Assembly (NCBI GenBank): GCA_902520885.1
Contig: CABYPW010000010.1
Span: 22,669-86,668 of the forward strand
Direction of reading: 5' to 3'
Origin: an uncultured SAR116 cluster alpha proteobacterium
Lineage (GTDB): Bacteria; Pseudomonadota; Alphaproteobacteria; Puniceispirillales; Puniceispirillaceae
DNA length: 64,000 nt
The notes below the pieces were generated by a model, which made no database searches, was not told the origin of the DNA, and saw only the letters and a program-made list of their open reading frames with translations. This document shows, in pieces, positions 1 to 8,610 of the stretch. The position numbers and the translations under genes are program-made. Numbering within the stretch: the first letter of the stretch is position 1; each line of letters starts with the position of its first letter.

Positions 1-265
1 ACCACTTCATCATTTGTTTAAGAGCACTAATCCTTCTTGTGATGGTTTTTGCCGATTTCCCTTGTTTTTGCCAACGGGATAGGCAGGAAAGTAATTCGCG
101 CTCGTTGGCAGAAGAAAGATTTTTCTCAAAAATTGACTGGGTATGGGAGTCAGCTAAAACTAAATCTTTTTCATAAGCTAATAATGTGTTTTTAGATGCA
201 CCAGTTTCAGCTGCCAAAACCTGCAAAAATATATTAATTTTCTGGTCTTTTTTTATAATGGACAC
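1..265 (-). CDS. xerD: Tyrosine recombinase XerD, N-terminal part (cut by window edge)
   Basis: About 88 codons read leftward from a GTG at 265 to the window edge without a stop. The sequence has the SAM-like core-binding domain of XerC/XerD: an N-terminal helix, then KNTLLAYEKDL, and later SAKTITRRISALKQMMKW, which matches the family pattern for the DNA-contacting helices. The catalytic R-H-R-Y domain lies outside the window. XerD works with XerC at dif to resolve chromosome dimers. AGGA lies about 9 nt before the GTG. It is the last gene of a leftward group and lies back to back with aroK/aroB, an order I recall for xerD in other alphaproteobacteria; that is why I prefer XerD to XerC. Confidence 0.75.
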   Translation of the reverse strand, partial: MSIIKKDQKINIFLQVLAAETGASKNTLLAYEKDLVLADSHTQSIFEKNLSSANERELLSCLSRWQKQGKSAKTITRRISALKQMMKW

Positions 266-369
266 CCTATAATCCTAAAGTTATCGGAAGGCTAGCGAAC
301 CAAAAAAATAAGTCTAATTTTGATTATATACATTGTAACTAGGCGAAGTTAGGTTTCAAGCCTAAAAAT

Positions 370-2571
370 TTATGCTTCTTGCGTCCAAAATATTTCTAAC
401 AAATGTGACGTAATAACTTCTTTTACTAAATCCTCAGCCGCCTCATTAAAACCTATTTCTTTTAACGACTTCACAACTAAAGCCAAATCGTTTGCAGAAA
501 TATGATTTAGTTTATGCTTCTGAAACAATGAAGATATAATCAAAATTGTCTCTGCTGTTCGTTGACCACCCGATGATGAGAGTAACGCATTTTTCAACAT
601 TGGTTCTAATTCTAAGCTCTCGTAGGCTGTTGGTTTAGTCGTCTTCATCGAGGCTGATTCAAGCCAATCAAAGGACACTTTAATCATTGATGCTTGATCA
701 AAAACAGGTAGAAGATGCCATAAACCTAATTCTTGAAGCACATCTAAGGATGATTTTTCAGCTTTATCAATATTGAACATAAGCAATAACGGATTAATAT
801 CTTCAGATGAGTCTAAAATATTTTGAATAGACATGTTTTGTAAGTCATCAACCAAAATAATTTGCTCAAATTGTGTTTTTAATTCAAGTGGTATTACAGG
901 CAATGAGTCTGCGCTTAGTCGCGTTCTGGCCAGTTCAGCATAAAATGGTAATAATGCTTTACCATTCCCGAACTCAACCTCCTCCTTAAATGAGGCTAAA
1001 AAAAGAAGATCGTAATCTCTTTGGATTTCTGCTTGAAACATATTTCCAGCCAACGCTGCATAAATTTCCGCACTAGCTATAAGCCTTAAGTCACCTTTTG
1101 TGTTTTGTAATATACTAAAATCTGTCTCCATTTGACGTTCTGGGTCATACAAACTGCGAATGAGAGCTGAAGCTTCATATGCTGTATCACTCTGTTGTAA
1201 AATTTGTCTCATAGCAAATGCTAACCTAGCTTCTCGTGTCGTATTTTTAATTAGATTGCTCGCTTGCATCATTGAAAGTGGAAGTTCTGAAATTTGGTGC
1301 CATTCAATAGGAGCTTGCGCTAGATCCATTAAAATTAAATGAAGCGGTGTTAAAGAGGACTGTGTTGGAATGTTATTAATTGATTGAGAAGATTGAAAAT
1401 TTTGAAGTAATGCAAAAAATAAGGGGTCCTCTTCTCCGCTTGCACTCATCAACTCAGCTAAAAACAGGGCATCCTCGTACGCTCCATCTATAACTCTGCA
1501 TAGTATCTGTACTTTAAGCCAGAAAGTATCAATTTCCAATGATACTTTTTTATCTGCTTTAGTGCAAGTTTGGGAATCGTTATATGACAATAAATCATAT
1601 GCCCCAAGCCATCTCTGCCAAATTTCCCATCCCTTGTCATCCTCAGGTAGCTTTCGAATAAGATCTGCCAAGGCTTCCGATCTACCTGCTCGCGCCAGCC
1701 ATTCCATCCGAGCAAAAACCAATGATTGTGACAACGCAATATTACCAGTAACTCCACTGGGAGGCGCTGATTTTCTAATTATAGAGGAATAGACCAGTGA
1801 GTTTATTGTTTTAGATGACCCATAAGGCTCACTCACTTGATATAAATATTCAATATTTTCTGGCTTAGACCCGTTCCAAAGTAATATATTAAATGGCATT
1901 TCTCTCTGCTGCCAATCAGATATTCCAGTTGTTACCAATCCCACACCAGATAACTCTCGTAAGTCTATGCTAACTGAAGGCGTGACAAGATTACTATTTT
2001 GTTGAATCTGTTGGTCGGCGCTGTCCGTAAATTTTGGCTGTAATGAATTTTCATCAATCTGCATATTGGATTTAGCTTCTGACCCAACAACTTCCGCGGG
2101 AAATAGTTCGCTGATGAGCTTATCAATGTCAGATGTGTTGTCCTTAGAAGGAATAATACCCCGCTCAAATGCAATATTATCATTAAATACATCACTATCT
2201 ATTAACTGTTCTTTTGAAATAGACTGACCAGCGTCTTTATCATTTTTAATATTGGATATTTCAGCGCTATTTTCAGTAAGAATTTCTGTTTGGTTGTCAG
2301 TCTCTTCATCTAAAATAGTTGCAGTTAAATCAAATAAATTTAATTCCGGTTGATTATTTTTCTGAGTTACGATGGGCGTAGTGTATTCTTCCAATGGCAC
2401 TTGCGTCGGCGGAAAAAATGATTGCAGTGAATCCTGAGGTAAATTTTGAGGAGGGTTTATATTATCTTCCAAATTAGAATTTCTATCGTAAATAATGTCT
2501 TCAGATAATCCTGATTGAGGTATAACAAACATGAAAATGCATGTTAAAAAAAATCTTGCCCAAACTGCCAT
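370..2571 (-). CDS. Large secreted or periplasmic protein of unknown function
   Basis: Predicted 733 residues. The N-terminus is a typical Sec signal peptide (positively charged start, hydrophobic FFLTCIFMFVI, likely cleavage near GLS-ED). Residues of about 25-200 are acidic, Asn/Ser-rich and low in complexity, so probably disordered. The remainder is helical, with a periodic make-up suggesting an alpha-solenoid. I chose the ATG at 2571 because AGGA sits 6-7 nt before it; an in-frame ATG at 2595 lacks such a site. The start overlaps the stop of the small membrane protein upstream, which suggests translational coupling. Genes at this place beside xerD in relatives have sometimes carried the uninformative name 'antifreeze glycopeptide polyprotein'. 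No catalytic motif was seen and the function is unknown. Confidence 0.7.
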   Translation of the reverse strand: MAVWARFFLTCIFMFVIPQSGLSEDIIYDRNSNLEDNINPPQNLPQDSLQSFFPPTQVPLEEYTTPIVTQKNNQPELNLFDLTATILDEETDNQTEILTENSAEISNIKNDKDAGQSISKEQLIDSDVFNDNIAFERGIIPSKDNTSDIDKLISELFPAEVVGSEAKSNMQIDENSLQPKFTDSADQQIQQNSNLVTPSVSIDLRELSGVGLVTTGISDWQQREMPFNILLWNGSKPENIEYLYQVSEPYGSSKTINSLVYSSIIRKSAPPSGVTGNIALSQSLVFARMEWLARAGRSEALADLIRKLPEDDKGWEIWQRWLGAYDLLSYNDSQTCTKADKKVSLEIDTFWLKVQILCRVIDGAYEDALFLAELMSASGEEDPLFFALLQNFQSSQSINNIPTQSSLTPLHLILMDLAQAPIEWHQISELPLSMMQASNLIKNTTREARLAFAMRQILQQSDTAYEASALIRSLYDPERQMETDFSILQNTKGDLRLIASAEIYAALAGNMFQAEIQRDYDLLFLASFKEEVEFGNGKALLPFYAELARTRLSADSLPVIPLELKTQFEQIILVDDLQNMSIQNILDSSEDINPLLLMFNIDKAEKSSLDVLQELGLWHLLPVFDQASMIKVSFDWLESASMKTTKPTAYESLELEPMLKNALLSSSGGQRTAETILIISSLFQKHKLNHISANDLALVVKSLKEIGFNEAAEDLVKEVITSHLLEIFWTQEA

Positions 2572-2572
2572 T

Positions 2573-2710
2573 TTAATTCCTGAATTTACTATCATCTATT
2601 ACTTCAGACACTATTTTAGTTGGTGCTGGTATATTCCAATTAGACAAAAACACAGAGCCTAAAACTACGCTAATTATAATTAGGATTATACCTGTGAAAA
2701 ACATCTTCAT
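2573..2710 (-). CDS. Small single-pass membrane protein (45 aa) with an IPAPT motif
   Basis: A 45-codon frame encodes an N-terminal membrane helix (FFTGIILIIISVVLGSVF) followed by SNWNIPAPTKIVSEVIDD and a short charged tail. This resembles a small alphaproteobacterial protein I recall with the form 'TM helix - WDIPAPT..VEKVIPDxRF', found next to similar large secreted proteins. Its stop overlaps the start of that secreted-protein gene, so the two are probably translated together. An in-frame ATG at 2722 would add four residues. The pattern of a membrane anchor with a conserved juxtamembrane Pro-rich segment suggests a partner for the secreted protein or a cell-envelope role, but no function is known. 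Confidence 0.6.
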   Translation of the reverse strand: MKMFFTGIILIIISVVLGSVFLSNWNIPAPTKIVSEVIDDSKFRN

Positions 2711-2926
2711 TTCAAGCCTCATTATCTTCAATCACTTGCAACCCAAACTAGCACTTTAAACCCTAAAATCCATACTAATCTGGAAATTAAACAGCGTATT
2801 AAATGATCTAGAATATGATTATGGCGTGAATGCGGCACTAAAAAATTTGCAGGTGCCATTTATTTTTCTCTTTTTTTATTAAGTTCTTATTTGCCGAAAG
2901 CTTGTAAGGTCGTTAAAAAGTATATT

Positions 2927-3502
2927 ATGAAAAACAAGCAAAATTTCATTTTATCAAATACAGTAGCGTTTATAGGATTGATGGGCGCAGGCAAAACAAC
3001 GCTTGGTAGACAGTTTGCCAAAACGATATGTGCAGATTTTGTTGATAGTGACGAAGAAATTGTTCAGCGTGCTGGGATATCAATTCCAGAAATTTTTGAA
3101 CTCAGCGGAGAAGAAAAATTTCGGAATATCGAAAATCGTGTAATAGCCGACATTCTTAGGCGTTCCCCAGTTATTTTATCGACAGGCGGGGGAACATTCA
3201 TTTCTGATGAAATTAGAGAGATGCTAAACAATACTTCTGTTACAATATGGCTTCGTACAAAACCAGAAACATTATTAGCTAGAATGGAAAATTTTCAAAA
3301 TCGTCCCTTACTTGCAAACGGTGACCCGCTTTTAACGTTGGCCAGTTTATATAAAAAGCGAGAACCTTTTTATAAGAAAGCTCATATTGTTATCGATACA
3401 GACAATCTATCTACTACTCAATCCTTAAACATCATAATAAAAGAGCTTAAGGATAGAAATATATTAAGGTTAAAATCATCTCGGTTTGAGGACATAGAAT
3501 GA
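2927..3502 (+). CDS. aroK: Shikimate kinase
   Basis: About 191 residues, a normal size. It phosphorylates shikimate at the 3-OH with ATP, the fifth step of chorismate synthesis, in the cytoplasm. Seen: Walker A loop GLMGAGKTT, the DSDEEIV shikimate-binding Asp region, FRNIENRV (Arg), LSTGGGTF and the lid with NRPLL. The frame stays open upstream to a TTG at 2891, but the ATG at 2927 gives an N-terminus of family length. aroB overlaps its stop by 4 nt (ATGA), so the two form one operon. The gene lies divergent to the xerD group. Confidence 0.93.
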   Translation: MKNKQNFILSNTVAFIGLMGAGKTTLGRQFAKTICADFVDSDEEIVQRAGISIPEIFELSGEEKFRNIENRVIADILRRSPVILSTGGGTFISDEIREMLNNTSVTIWLRTKPETLLARMENFQNRPLLANGDPLLTLASLYKKREPFYKKAHIVIDTDNLSTTQSLNIIIKELKDRNILRLKSSRFEDIE

Positions 3503-4620
3503 CCAAGGCTACAAAAATAAATGTTGGCTTAAACGATAGATCCTACCCAATCTTAATAGGACCTAATTTACTAAAAGCTGCTGATACTTATCTTTATGAT
3601 TTTGTGTCTAACAGACATTGTATCATAATCTCGGATACTACTATTGGCCCTATTTATCAAAATTTACTCGCTAAAACAATTTCCCCAATTTGTGGCAAAC
3701 TAAATAATTTGCAAGTTCCTTCAGGTGAAAACTCTAAATCTTTATCTGTTTTTACTGAAATTTGTAATGACATTCTTAATATCGGAATTGACCGTAACAC
3801 AATTCTTATCGCTCTTGGTGGTGGGGTTATTGGAGACCTAGTCGGCTTTGCCTCTGCAAGTCTTCTTAGAGGAATTGAATATATTCAAATACCAACCAGC
3901 CTTCTTGCTCAGGTTGATAGTTCTGTGGGAGGTAAGACTGGAATAAATGCGCAAGCAGGTAAAAATTTGATTGGCGCCTTTCATCAACCAAAAATAGTCC
4001 TTACTGACACTAACGTATTAAACTCTCTTTCAAAAAGGGAATTACTTTCAGGTTATGCTGAAATAGTAAAATATGGGCTTCTTGGCGACGCTAATTTCTT
4101 TAACTGGTTAGAAAAAAACTGGTCCGATATATTGGACTTAAAACAAGATAAAGTAATATATGCAGTCAAACGCTCTTGTGAAATGAAAGCAGAAATTGTT
4201 GCTTCAGATGAAACGGAAAAAGGAACGCGTGCTTTGCTAAACCTCGGTCATACTTTTGCCCATGCATTTGAGGCTATTGCCAAGTATAACGGAGAATTAT
4301 TGCATGGAGAAGCAGTTGCCGCAGGTTTAGGACTAGCATTTGACCTCTCTTATACAAAACAACTGTGTTCAAAAGAGGATGCGGCTCGTGTCCACTCTCA
4401 TCTTGCACAGGTTGGGTTACCAGATAATTACGCATCTCTTCCAGCTGGAAAAGCTCCAATTCCTCAAATCATTGAACACATGAAAAAAGATAAAAAAATT
4501 GTTGCTAACAAATTAACCCTTATTCTGGCAAATAGAATTGGAAGAGCTTGTGTTGTCCCAAATATATCAGAAGAGGAAATTTCATCATTTTTTATTGCCA
4601 AGGGAGTCAATAATGTTTGA
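3499..4620 (+). CDS. aroB: 3-dehydroquinate synthase
   Basis: 373 residues. It converts DAHP to 3-dehydroquinate using NAD+ and a divalent metal, the second step of the shikimate pathway. Seen: ALGGGVIGDLVGFAAS-type NAD loop (here GFASASLLRG), IPTSLLAQVDSSVGGKTGIN, NLIGAF, the metal ligands in LNLGHTFAHA and LLHGEAVAAG, and MKKDKK near the C-terminus. It overlaps aroK by 4 nt upstream, and the CorC-type gene starts 8 nt inside its 3' end, so these genes appear translationally coupled. Confidence 0.95.
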   Translation: MTKATKINVGLNDRSYPILIGPNLLKAADTYLYDFVSNRHCIIISDTTIGPIYQNLLAKTISPICGKLNNLQVPSGENSKSLSVFTEICNDILNIGIDRNTILIALGGGVIGDLVGFASASLLRGIEYIQIPTSLLAQVDSSVGGKTGINAQAGKNLIGAFHQPKIVLTDTNVLNSLSKRELLSGYAEIVKYGLLGDANFFNWLEKNWSDILDLKQDKVIYAVKRSCEMKAEIVASDETEKGTRALLNLGHTFAHAFEAIAKYNGELLHGEAVAAGLGLAFDLSYTKQLCSKEDAARVHSHLAQVGLPDNYASLPAGKAPIPQIIEHMKKDKKIVANKLTLILANRIGRACVVPNISEEEISSFFIAKGVNNV

Positions 4621-5908
4621 ATATTGGACTTTGATTGTTTCAATAATTATTTTGATTTTTGCATCAGGGTTTTTTTCAAGCTCTGAAACTGGTCTCACAG
4701 CCGCTTCTGATGCAAAAATGCGTCAACTTGCAAATAACGGAAATAGAAATGCGTCGTTAGTAGAAAAACTTAAAAATGACAAAGACTCCCTTATAAGTGC
4801 AATACTTATAGGAAACAATGCTGTAAATGTATTAGCATCGGCACTCGCGACTTCAGCGGCGATAGCATTTTTTGACGACTCAGGTGTTTTCATAGCAACT
4901 TTAGTGATGACAATTTTAATCACTATTTTTGCTGAGGTATTACCTAAAACTTACGCTATTAAAAATGCAAATCAATTTGCTCTAGTTGTTGCAACTCCAA
5001 TTCGTTTTATTGTTCTAATTTTAACTCCTCTTACAATGACAATGAGATGGATCTCTCATATTTTTCTTGGAAGAAACTCCGAATCTTCTGAAGATAGAGA
5101 AGAAGAGCTCAGAGGTATGATTGACCTTCAAATGGGAGAAAGTACTTCAGAGCTAAAAGAAACAAAAGCGATGTTATCTTCAGTTTTGGATTTATCCGAA
5201 CTGACTGTAGATGAAATAATGACACATCGTGGCTCAGTATCTATGGTAAATGTAGAGGAGAAACCAGAAGATATTGTTTCATTTGTTCTTAACTCACCTC
5301 ACACTCGCTTACCTGTATACTCCGGAAAACCTGAAAATATAATTGGTGTTTTACATGTAAAAGACCTCTTAAGAGCTCTGCAAAACTCTAACAACAAAAA
5401 TAAGAAAAAAAAGTTTGACCTAGCCAAAATAGCTAGCCCTACTTACTTTGTTCCAGAAACAACATTGCTTGCTAATCAGCTTCAAGCATTTAGAACAAGG
5501 AGGGAGCATTTTGCAATTGTAGTAGATGAATATGGTGATTTTAGAGGCATTGTGACACTAGAAGATATCATTGAAGAAATTGTAGGTGATATTGATGATG
5601 AGCATGATGTAGAACTAGCTGGTTGCACCGCGCAAGCTGATGGTTCATATGTGGTTGATGGAAACGTTACTATTCGAGATCTAAACAGAATACTAGATAT
5701 TAATCTGCCTGATAGTGATGCATCTACAATAGCTGGGTTATTGTTACATGAAACTAGAACTATTCCTCTCCCAGGAGGAGAGTTTAATATTCATGGAATG
5801 CGCTTTCGCGTTATTCATAGACAAAATAACCAAATTACAAGTCTTAGAATATGGACGAAACAAAAATATGTTGGCCAAAAAAAATCATTTTCTACGTTAT
5901 CCGAATAA
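4613..5908 (+). CDS. HlyC/CorC-family (CNNM-type) transporter with CBS pair
   Basis: 431 residues. In order: a DUF21/CNNM membrane domain (about 1-180, several hydrophobic helices, SSSETGLTAAS signature, IFAEVLPKTYAIKNA), a pair of CBS domains (about 195-330; HTRLPVYSG, VVDEYGDFRGIVTLEDIIEEIVGDI) and a C-terminal CorC_HlyC domain (about 345-420). Family members act in Mg2+/Co2+ efflux or homeostasis; the name 'hemolysin' is historical. The ATG at 4613 lies within the end of aroB in another frame, so it is likely co-translated with aroAB-type enzymes, an order common in alphaproteobacteria. Earlier in-frame starts inside aroB are less likely because MFEYWTLIV is the family's usual N-terminus. 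Confidence 0.9.
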   Translation: MFEYWTLIVSIIILIFASGFFSSSETGLTAASDAKMRQLANNGNRNASLVEKLKNDKDSLISAILIGNNAVNVLASALATSAAIAFFDDSGVFIATLVMTILITIFAEVLPKTYAIKNANQFALVVATPIRFIVLILTPLTMTMRWISHIFLGRNSESSEDREEELRGMIDLQMGESTSELKETKAMLSSVLDLSELTVDEIMTHRGSVSMVNVEEKPEDIVSFVLNSPHTRLPVYSGKPENIIGVLHVKDLLRALQNSNNKNKKKKFDLAKIASPTYFVPETTLLANQLQAFRTRREHFAIVVDEYGDFRGIVTLEDIIEEIVGDIDDEHDVELAGCTAQADGSYVVDGNVTIRDLNRILDINLPDSDASTIAGLLLHETRTIPLPGGEFNIHGMRFRVIHRQNNQITSLRIWTKQKYVGQKKSFSTLSE

Positions 5909-5946
5909 AAGATTCAGCATAACTACAAAAAAAATTGAGGCTTAAG

Positions 5947-6480
5947 ATGAATCTGCAGAACCCTGAAGATCGTGAACTCGTCCACAATAGAAATATTAGC
6001 TGTATGGGTTATATAAGAAAAGATGGAGATTTCGATATCGAAGCTGTGCTTACTGACAGTAAAACCTATGATTTCCCATCTGACACACATGGCATCGTCA
6101 AAAAAAATACACCCTATCATCACATGAAAGTGAGAATAACAGTTGATGTAAATCTAATAGTGAAGGATGCTCATGCGATAACAATTTCGGGTCCTTATCA
6201 AATTTGTCCAAAAGGAGCGGAATACTTTAAAAACTTGATTGGGATAAAGATAGGCCCCGGTTGGAAGCGGCGCGTTCAAGAAAGGATTGGTGGACCTTCT
6301 GGATGCACACATATCACTGAATTGACAGGACCTCTTGCAACTACAGCATATCAAACTATCGGAGGCGAAATATCTCGTCAAAGAAGGAGGGGGATGAAAT
6401 CAAATAAAGTACCGGAAATTAATCAAGAAAATAATCTAAAAAATAGCTGTATAGCCTATTCAAAGGCTAACAATAAATAA
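5947..6480 (+). CDS. DUF2889 family protein
   Basis: 177 residues from an ATG at 5947 with GAGG 8 nt upstream (an in-frame TTG at 5935 is less likely). The layout RNISCMGYIRKDGDFDIEAVLTD..., HHMKVRITVDVNLIVKDA, ICP(K)GAEYFKNLIGIKIGPGW and GCTHITEL matches DUF2889, a family found beside metabolic genes in proteobacteria; its conserved Cys and His residues are visible here. The function is unproven. The gene is 38 nt downstream of the CorC-type gene and may belong to the same transcript. The last 25 or so residues are Asn/Lys-rich and probably disordered. Confidence 0.75.
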   Translation: MNLQNPEDRELVHNRNISCMGYIRKDGDFDIEAVLTDSKTYDFPSDTHGIVKKNTPYHHMKVRITVDVNLIVKDAHAITISGPYQICPKGAEYFKNLIGIKIGPGWKRRVQERIGGPSGCTHITELTGPLATTAYQTIGGEISRQRRRGMKSNKVPEINQENNLKNSCIAYSKANNK

Positions 6481-6492
6481 AATTATACTGAT

Positions 6493-6753
6493 TTAAATTG
6501 ACTTAACATTCAAAGCTACAGCATGTACTGAAGAATCTAACAAGGGCTTTAATACCCCGTAGATTAATCGATGAGATTGTACTCTGGTTTTTTCGGAAAA
6601 TGCATTAGCTTCAATATCCACTTCAAAATGACTTTCCCCCCCCTCTTTTGCACCTACATGGCCATAATGAGCCGCACTTACATCTCGTACTTCTAAAAAA
6701 TTTGGAGAAAATGCGTCATTTAATAAATTCTCTATTAGACTCTTAGTTGACAT
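6493..6753 (-). CDS. bolA: BolA-family protein
   Basis: 86 residues, a full BolA-like domain: KSLIENLLNDAFSPNFLEVRDVSAAHYGH at the start and SHRLIYGVLKPLLDSSVHAVALNVKS at the end, with the FxxKxxVxxHRxIY-type segment (FSEKTRVQSHRLIY). The His before RLIY is the usual metal/glutathione Fe-S ligand. BolA proteins bind monothiol glutaredoxins and take part in Fe-S or iron regulation. It is divergent to the J-domain gene and convergent with DUF2889. A BolA gene beside a J-domain gene and cobST is a recurrent alphaproteobacterial arrangement. Confidence 0.88.
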   Translation of the reverse strand: MSTKSLIENLLNDAFSPNFLEVRDVSAAHYGHVGAKEGGESHFEVDIEANAFSEKTRVQSHRLIYGVLKPLLDSSVHAVALNVKSI

Positions 6754-6865
6754 TTTTTTACTCTTTCATTGCAATTTATAATTTATTTGAAAATAAAATT
6801 CGATTAAATCTTTAAATTTAACCTATCACCTTGTTTTAATGAACTTATGACCTTAGTTTACCAAC

Positions 6866-7459
6866 ATGACGGAAGCAAAGATACCAGAAATTAGAGGACT
6901 CAAAGAGGAAACCTCACAAACAAAAAAATGTGACGCGGAACATTGTTCAGAAGATGGCATTTATCCCGCACCACGTAACCGCGATGAATTACGATCCTAT
7001 TTATGGTTCTGTCTTCAGCATGTGCGCGAATATAACAAAGGTTGGAATTACTTTGATGGTTTAAATGGAGATGCACTTGAAGCTGAAATTAGGCGTGCAA
7101 CTACGTGGGAGCGGCCAAGTTGGAAATTCGGAACTGGAGGAACAGATTCTTATCATCAAAATTCTAGTAATTTCACTTCCGAAGATGTATTCGGATTGTT
7201 TTCAAGTAATAAAATAGGGAAAAAAACTGAAGTTCAGCAAACTATGCATCCAGACGAACGATGGGCTTGGAAAATTTTTGACATGGAGCCTTGTTCCGAA
7301 CAAAAAGAAATAAAACAACACTATAAAAAATTAGCGAAGTTAAACCATCCAGATAAAAATCAGGGGGATACAGGAGCTGAAGAACGATTAAAAGAAATTA
7401 ATATTGCTTATAGCATATTAAAACAATTATATCCTGAAGCTGTGTCAAAATCTAAATAG
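6866..7459 (+). CDS. J-domain (DnaJ-like) protein
   Basis: 197 residues. The C-terminal 65 or so residues form a J domain: WAWKIFDMEP..., KQHYKKLAKLNHPDKNQGDTGAEERLKEIN, including the HPD signature that stimulates DnaK's ATPase. The N-terminal part has two CxxxxC-like pairs (KKCDAEHCSEDG and WFCLQHV) and a conserved aromatic block (EYNKGWNYFDGL), typical of the alphaproteobacterial J-protein found next to cobS. No G/F region or zinc-finger domain of classical DnaJ is present, so it is a specialised co-chaperone. It is followed 126 nt later by cobS. Confidence 0.88.
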   Translation: MTEAKIPEIRGLKEETSQTKKCDAEHCSEDGIYPAPRNRDELRSYLWFCLQHVREYNKGWNYFDGLNGDALEAEIRRATTWERPSWKFGTGGTDSYHQNSSNFTSEDVFGLFSSNKIGKKTEVQQTMHPDERWAWKIFDMEPCSEQKEIKQHYKKLAKLNHPDKNQGDTGAEERLKEINIAYSILKQLYPEAVSKSK

Positions 7460-7493
7460 GTATTAAAAAACATTTTTTGGGGTGGATTTTATC

Positions 7494-7515
7494 ATTGATA
7501 ATCAATAAATTGACA
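7494..7515 (+). promoter_or_regulatory. Perfect 13-nt palindrome next to a TTGACA box before cobS
   Basis: ATTGATAATCAAT (7494-7506) is a perfect palindrome around a central A, and it is followed after 3 nt by TTGACA (7510-7515), the sigma-70 -35 consensus. The best -10 at 17-nt spacing is weak (TAGTAC). This is a plausible operator and promoter for cobS-cobT, but such palindromes can occur by chance in AT-rich DNA. Confidence 0.3.
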
Positions 7516-7585
7516 CAAAATTATAACATTAATAGTACTAAATAAAACTTAAGCCCATCTTCAATAATTAGAAAGGTGAACTCTT

Positions 7586-8590
7586 TTGTCTGAAATCATC
7601 AATAACGGCATTGACGCACATTCGATACCAGCTCCAGATACCAATTATAATGTAAGAGAAACATTTGGATTAGACTTGGATATGGAAGTTCCTGGTTTTT
7701 CTAATATCTCTGAATATGTTCCTACATTGGACCCAGATTATCAGTTTAACCACGATATAACTCTTGCAATTTTAGCTGGGTTTGCCTTCAACCGGCGGGT
7801 GATGATACAAGGATACCATGGAACGGGTAAATCAACTCATATTGAACAGGTAGCAGCCAAGTTAAATTGGCCTTGCCTCCGAATTAATTTAGATAGCCAT
7901 ATAAGCCGAATTGATCTTATAGGTAAAGATGCGATTGTTTTAAAAAATGGTAAACAAGTAACAGAATTCAAGGAAGGCTTGTTGCCTTGGGCATTAAGAA
8001 ATCCAGTTGCTTTAGTCTTTGACGAATATGATGCGGGACGAGCAGATGTAATGTTCGTTATACAACGTGTGTTAGAGGTGGATGGAAAATTAACATTGCT
8101 TGATACTAATAAAGTCATTCACCCAAATGCTAGTTTTAGATTATTTGCGACTGCAAATACAGTTGGTCTCGGTGATACAACAGGTCTATATCACGGCACT
8201 CAGCAAATAAACCAAGGCCAGATGGATAGATGGTCTATAGTGGCTACCCTAAATTATTTACCGCATTCTGATGAAGTAGATATAATTGTCGCAAAACAAA
8301 AAAGTTATGATACAAAGCAGGGTAAAGAGCAGGTCTCACAAATGGTTCGTTTAGCTGACCTAACCAGAAAAGGTTTCATGGCTGGTGACTTATCTACTGT
8401 TATGTCACCTAGAACAGTTCTTACTTGGTCTGAAAACGCTCGTATTTTTAACGATATAACTCTCGCTTTCAGATTAAGCTTTTTAAATAAATGTGATGAG
8501 GTAGAGCGACCAATTATAGCAGAATATTATCAGCGGGTATTTGGTGTCGACCTACCTGAGTCATCTGACTTCTCAACCAAACCTTCCTGA
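7586..8590 (+). CDS. cobS: CobS-like AAA+ ATPase (cobaltochelatase small subunit family)
   Basis: 334 residues, the usual CobS length, starting at TTG (7586) with AGAAAGG upstream. MoxR/CobS-type AAA+ protein: Walker A YHGTGKST, Walker [14 protein letters not shown], sensor [11 protein letters not shown], followed by [20 protein letters not shown], the CobS hallmark. In aerobic B12 synthesis CobS and CobT form the ATP-driven chaperone ring that powers insertion of cobalt by CobN into hydrogenobyrinate a,c-diamide. cobT follows 20 nt later. No cobN or other corrin-ring gene lies in the window, so the substrate here is not established. Confidence 0.92.
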   Translation: MSEIINNGIDAHSIPAPDTNYNVRETFGLDLDMEVPGFSNISEYVPTLDPDYQFNHDITLAILAGFAFNRRVMIQGYHGTGKSTHIEQVAAKLNWPCLRINLDSHISRIDLIGKDAIVLKNGKQVTEFKEGLLPWALRNPVALVFDEYDAGRADVMFVIQRVLEVDGKLTLLDTNKVIHPNASFRLFATANTVGLGDTTGLYHGTQQINQGQMDRWSIVATLNYLPHSDEVDIIVAKQKSYDTKQGKEQVSQMVRLADLTRKGFMAGDLSTVMSPRTVLTWSENARIFNDITLAFRLSFLNKCDEVERPIIAEYYQRVFGVDLPESSDFSTKPS

Positions 8591-8610
8591 AGCAGAAACG
8601 GTCTGTCATA

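Noticed and set aside
7494..7506. FNR/Anr box
   Set aside because: Half-sites TTGAT and ATCAA are present but are separated by one base in place of four.
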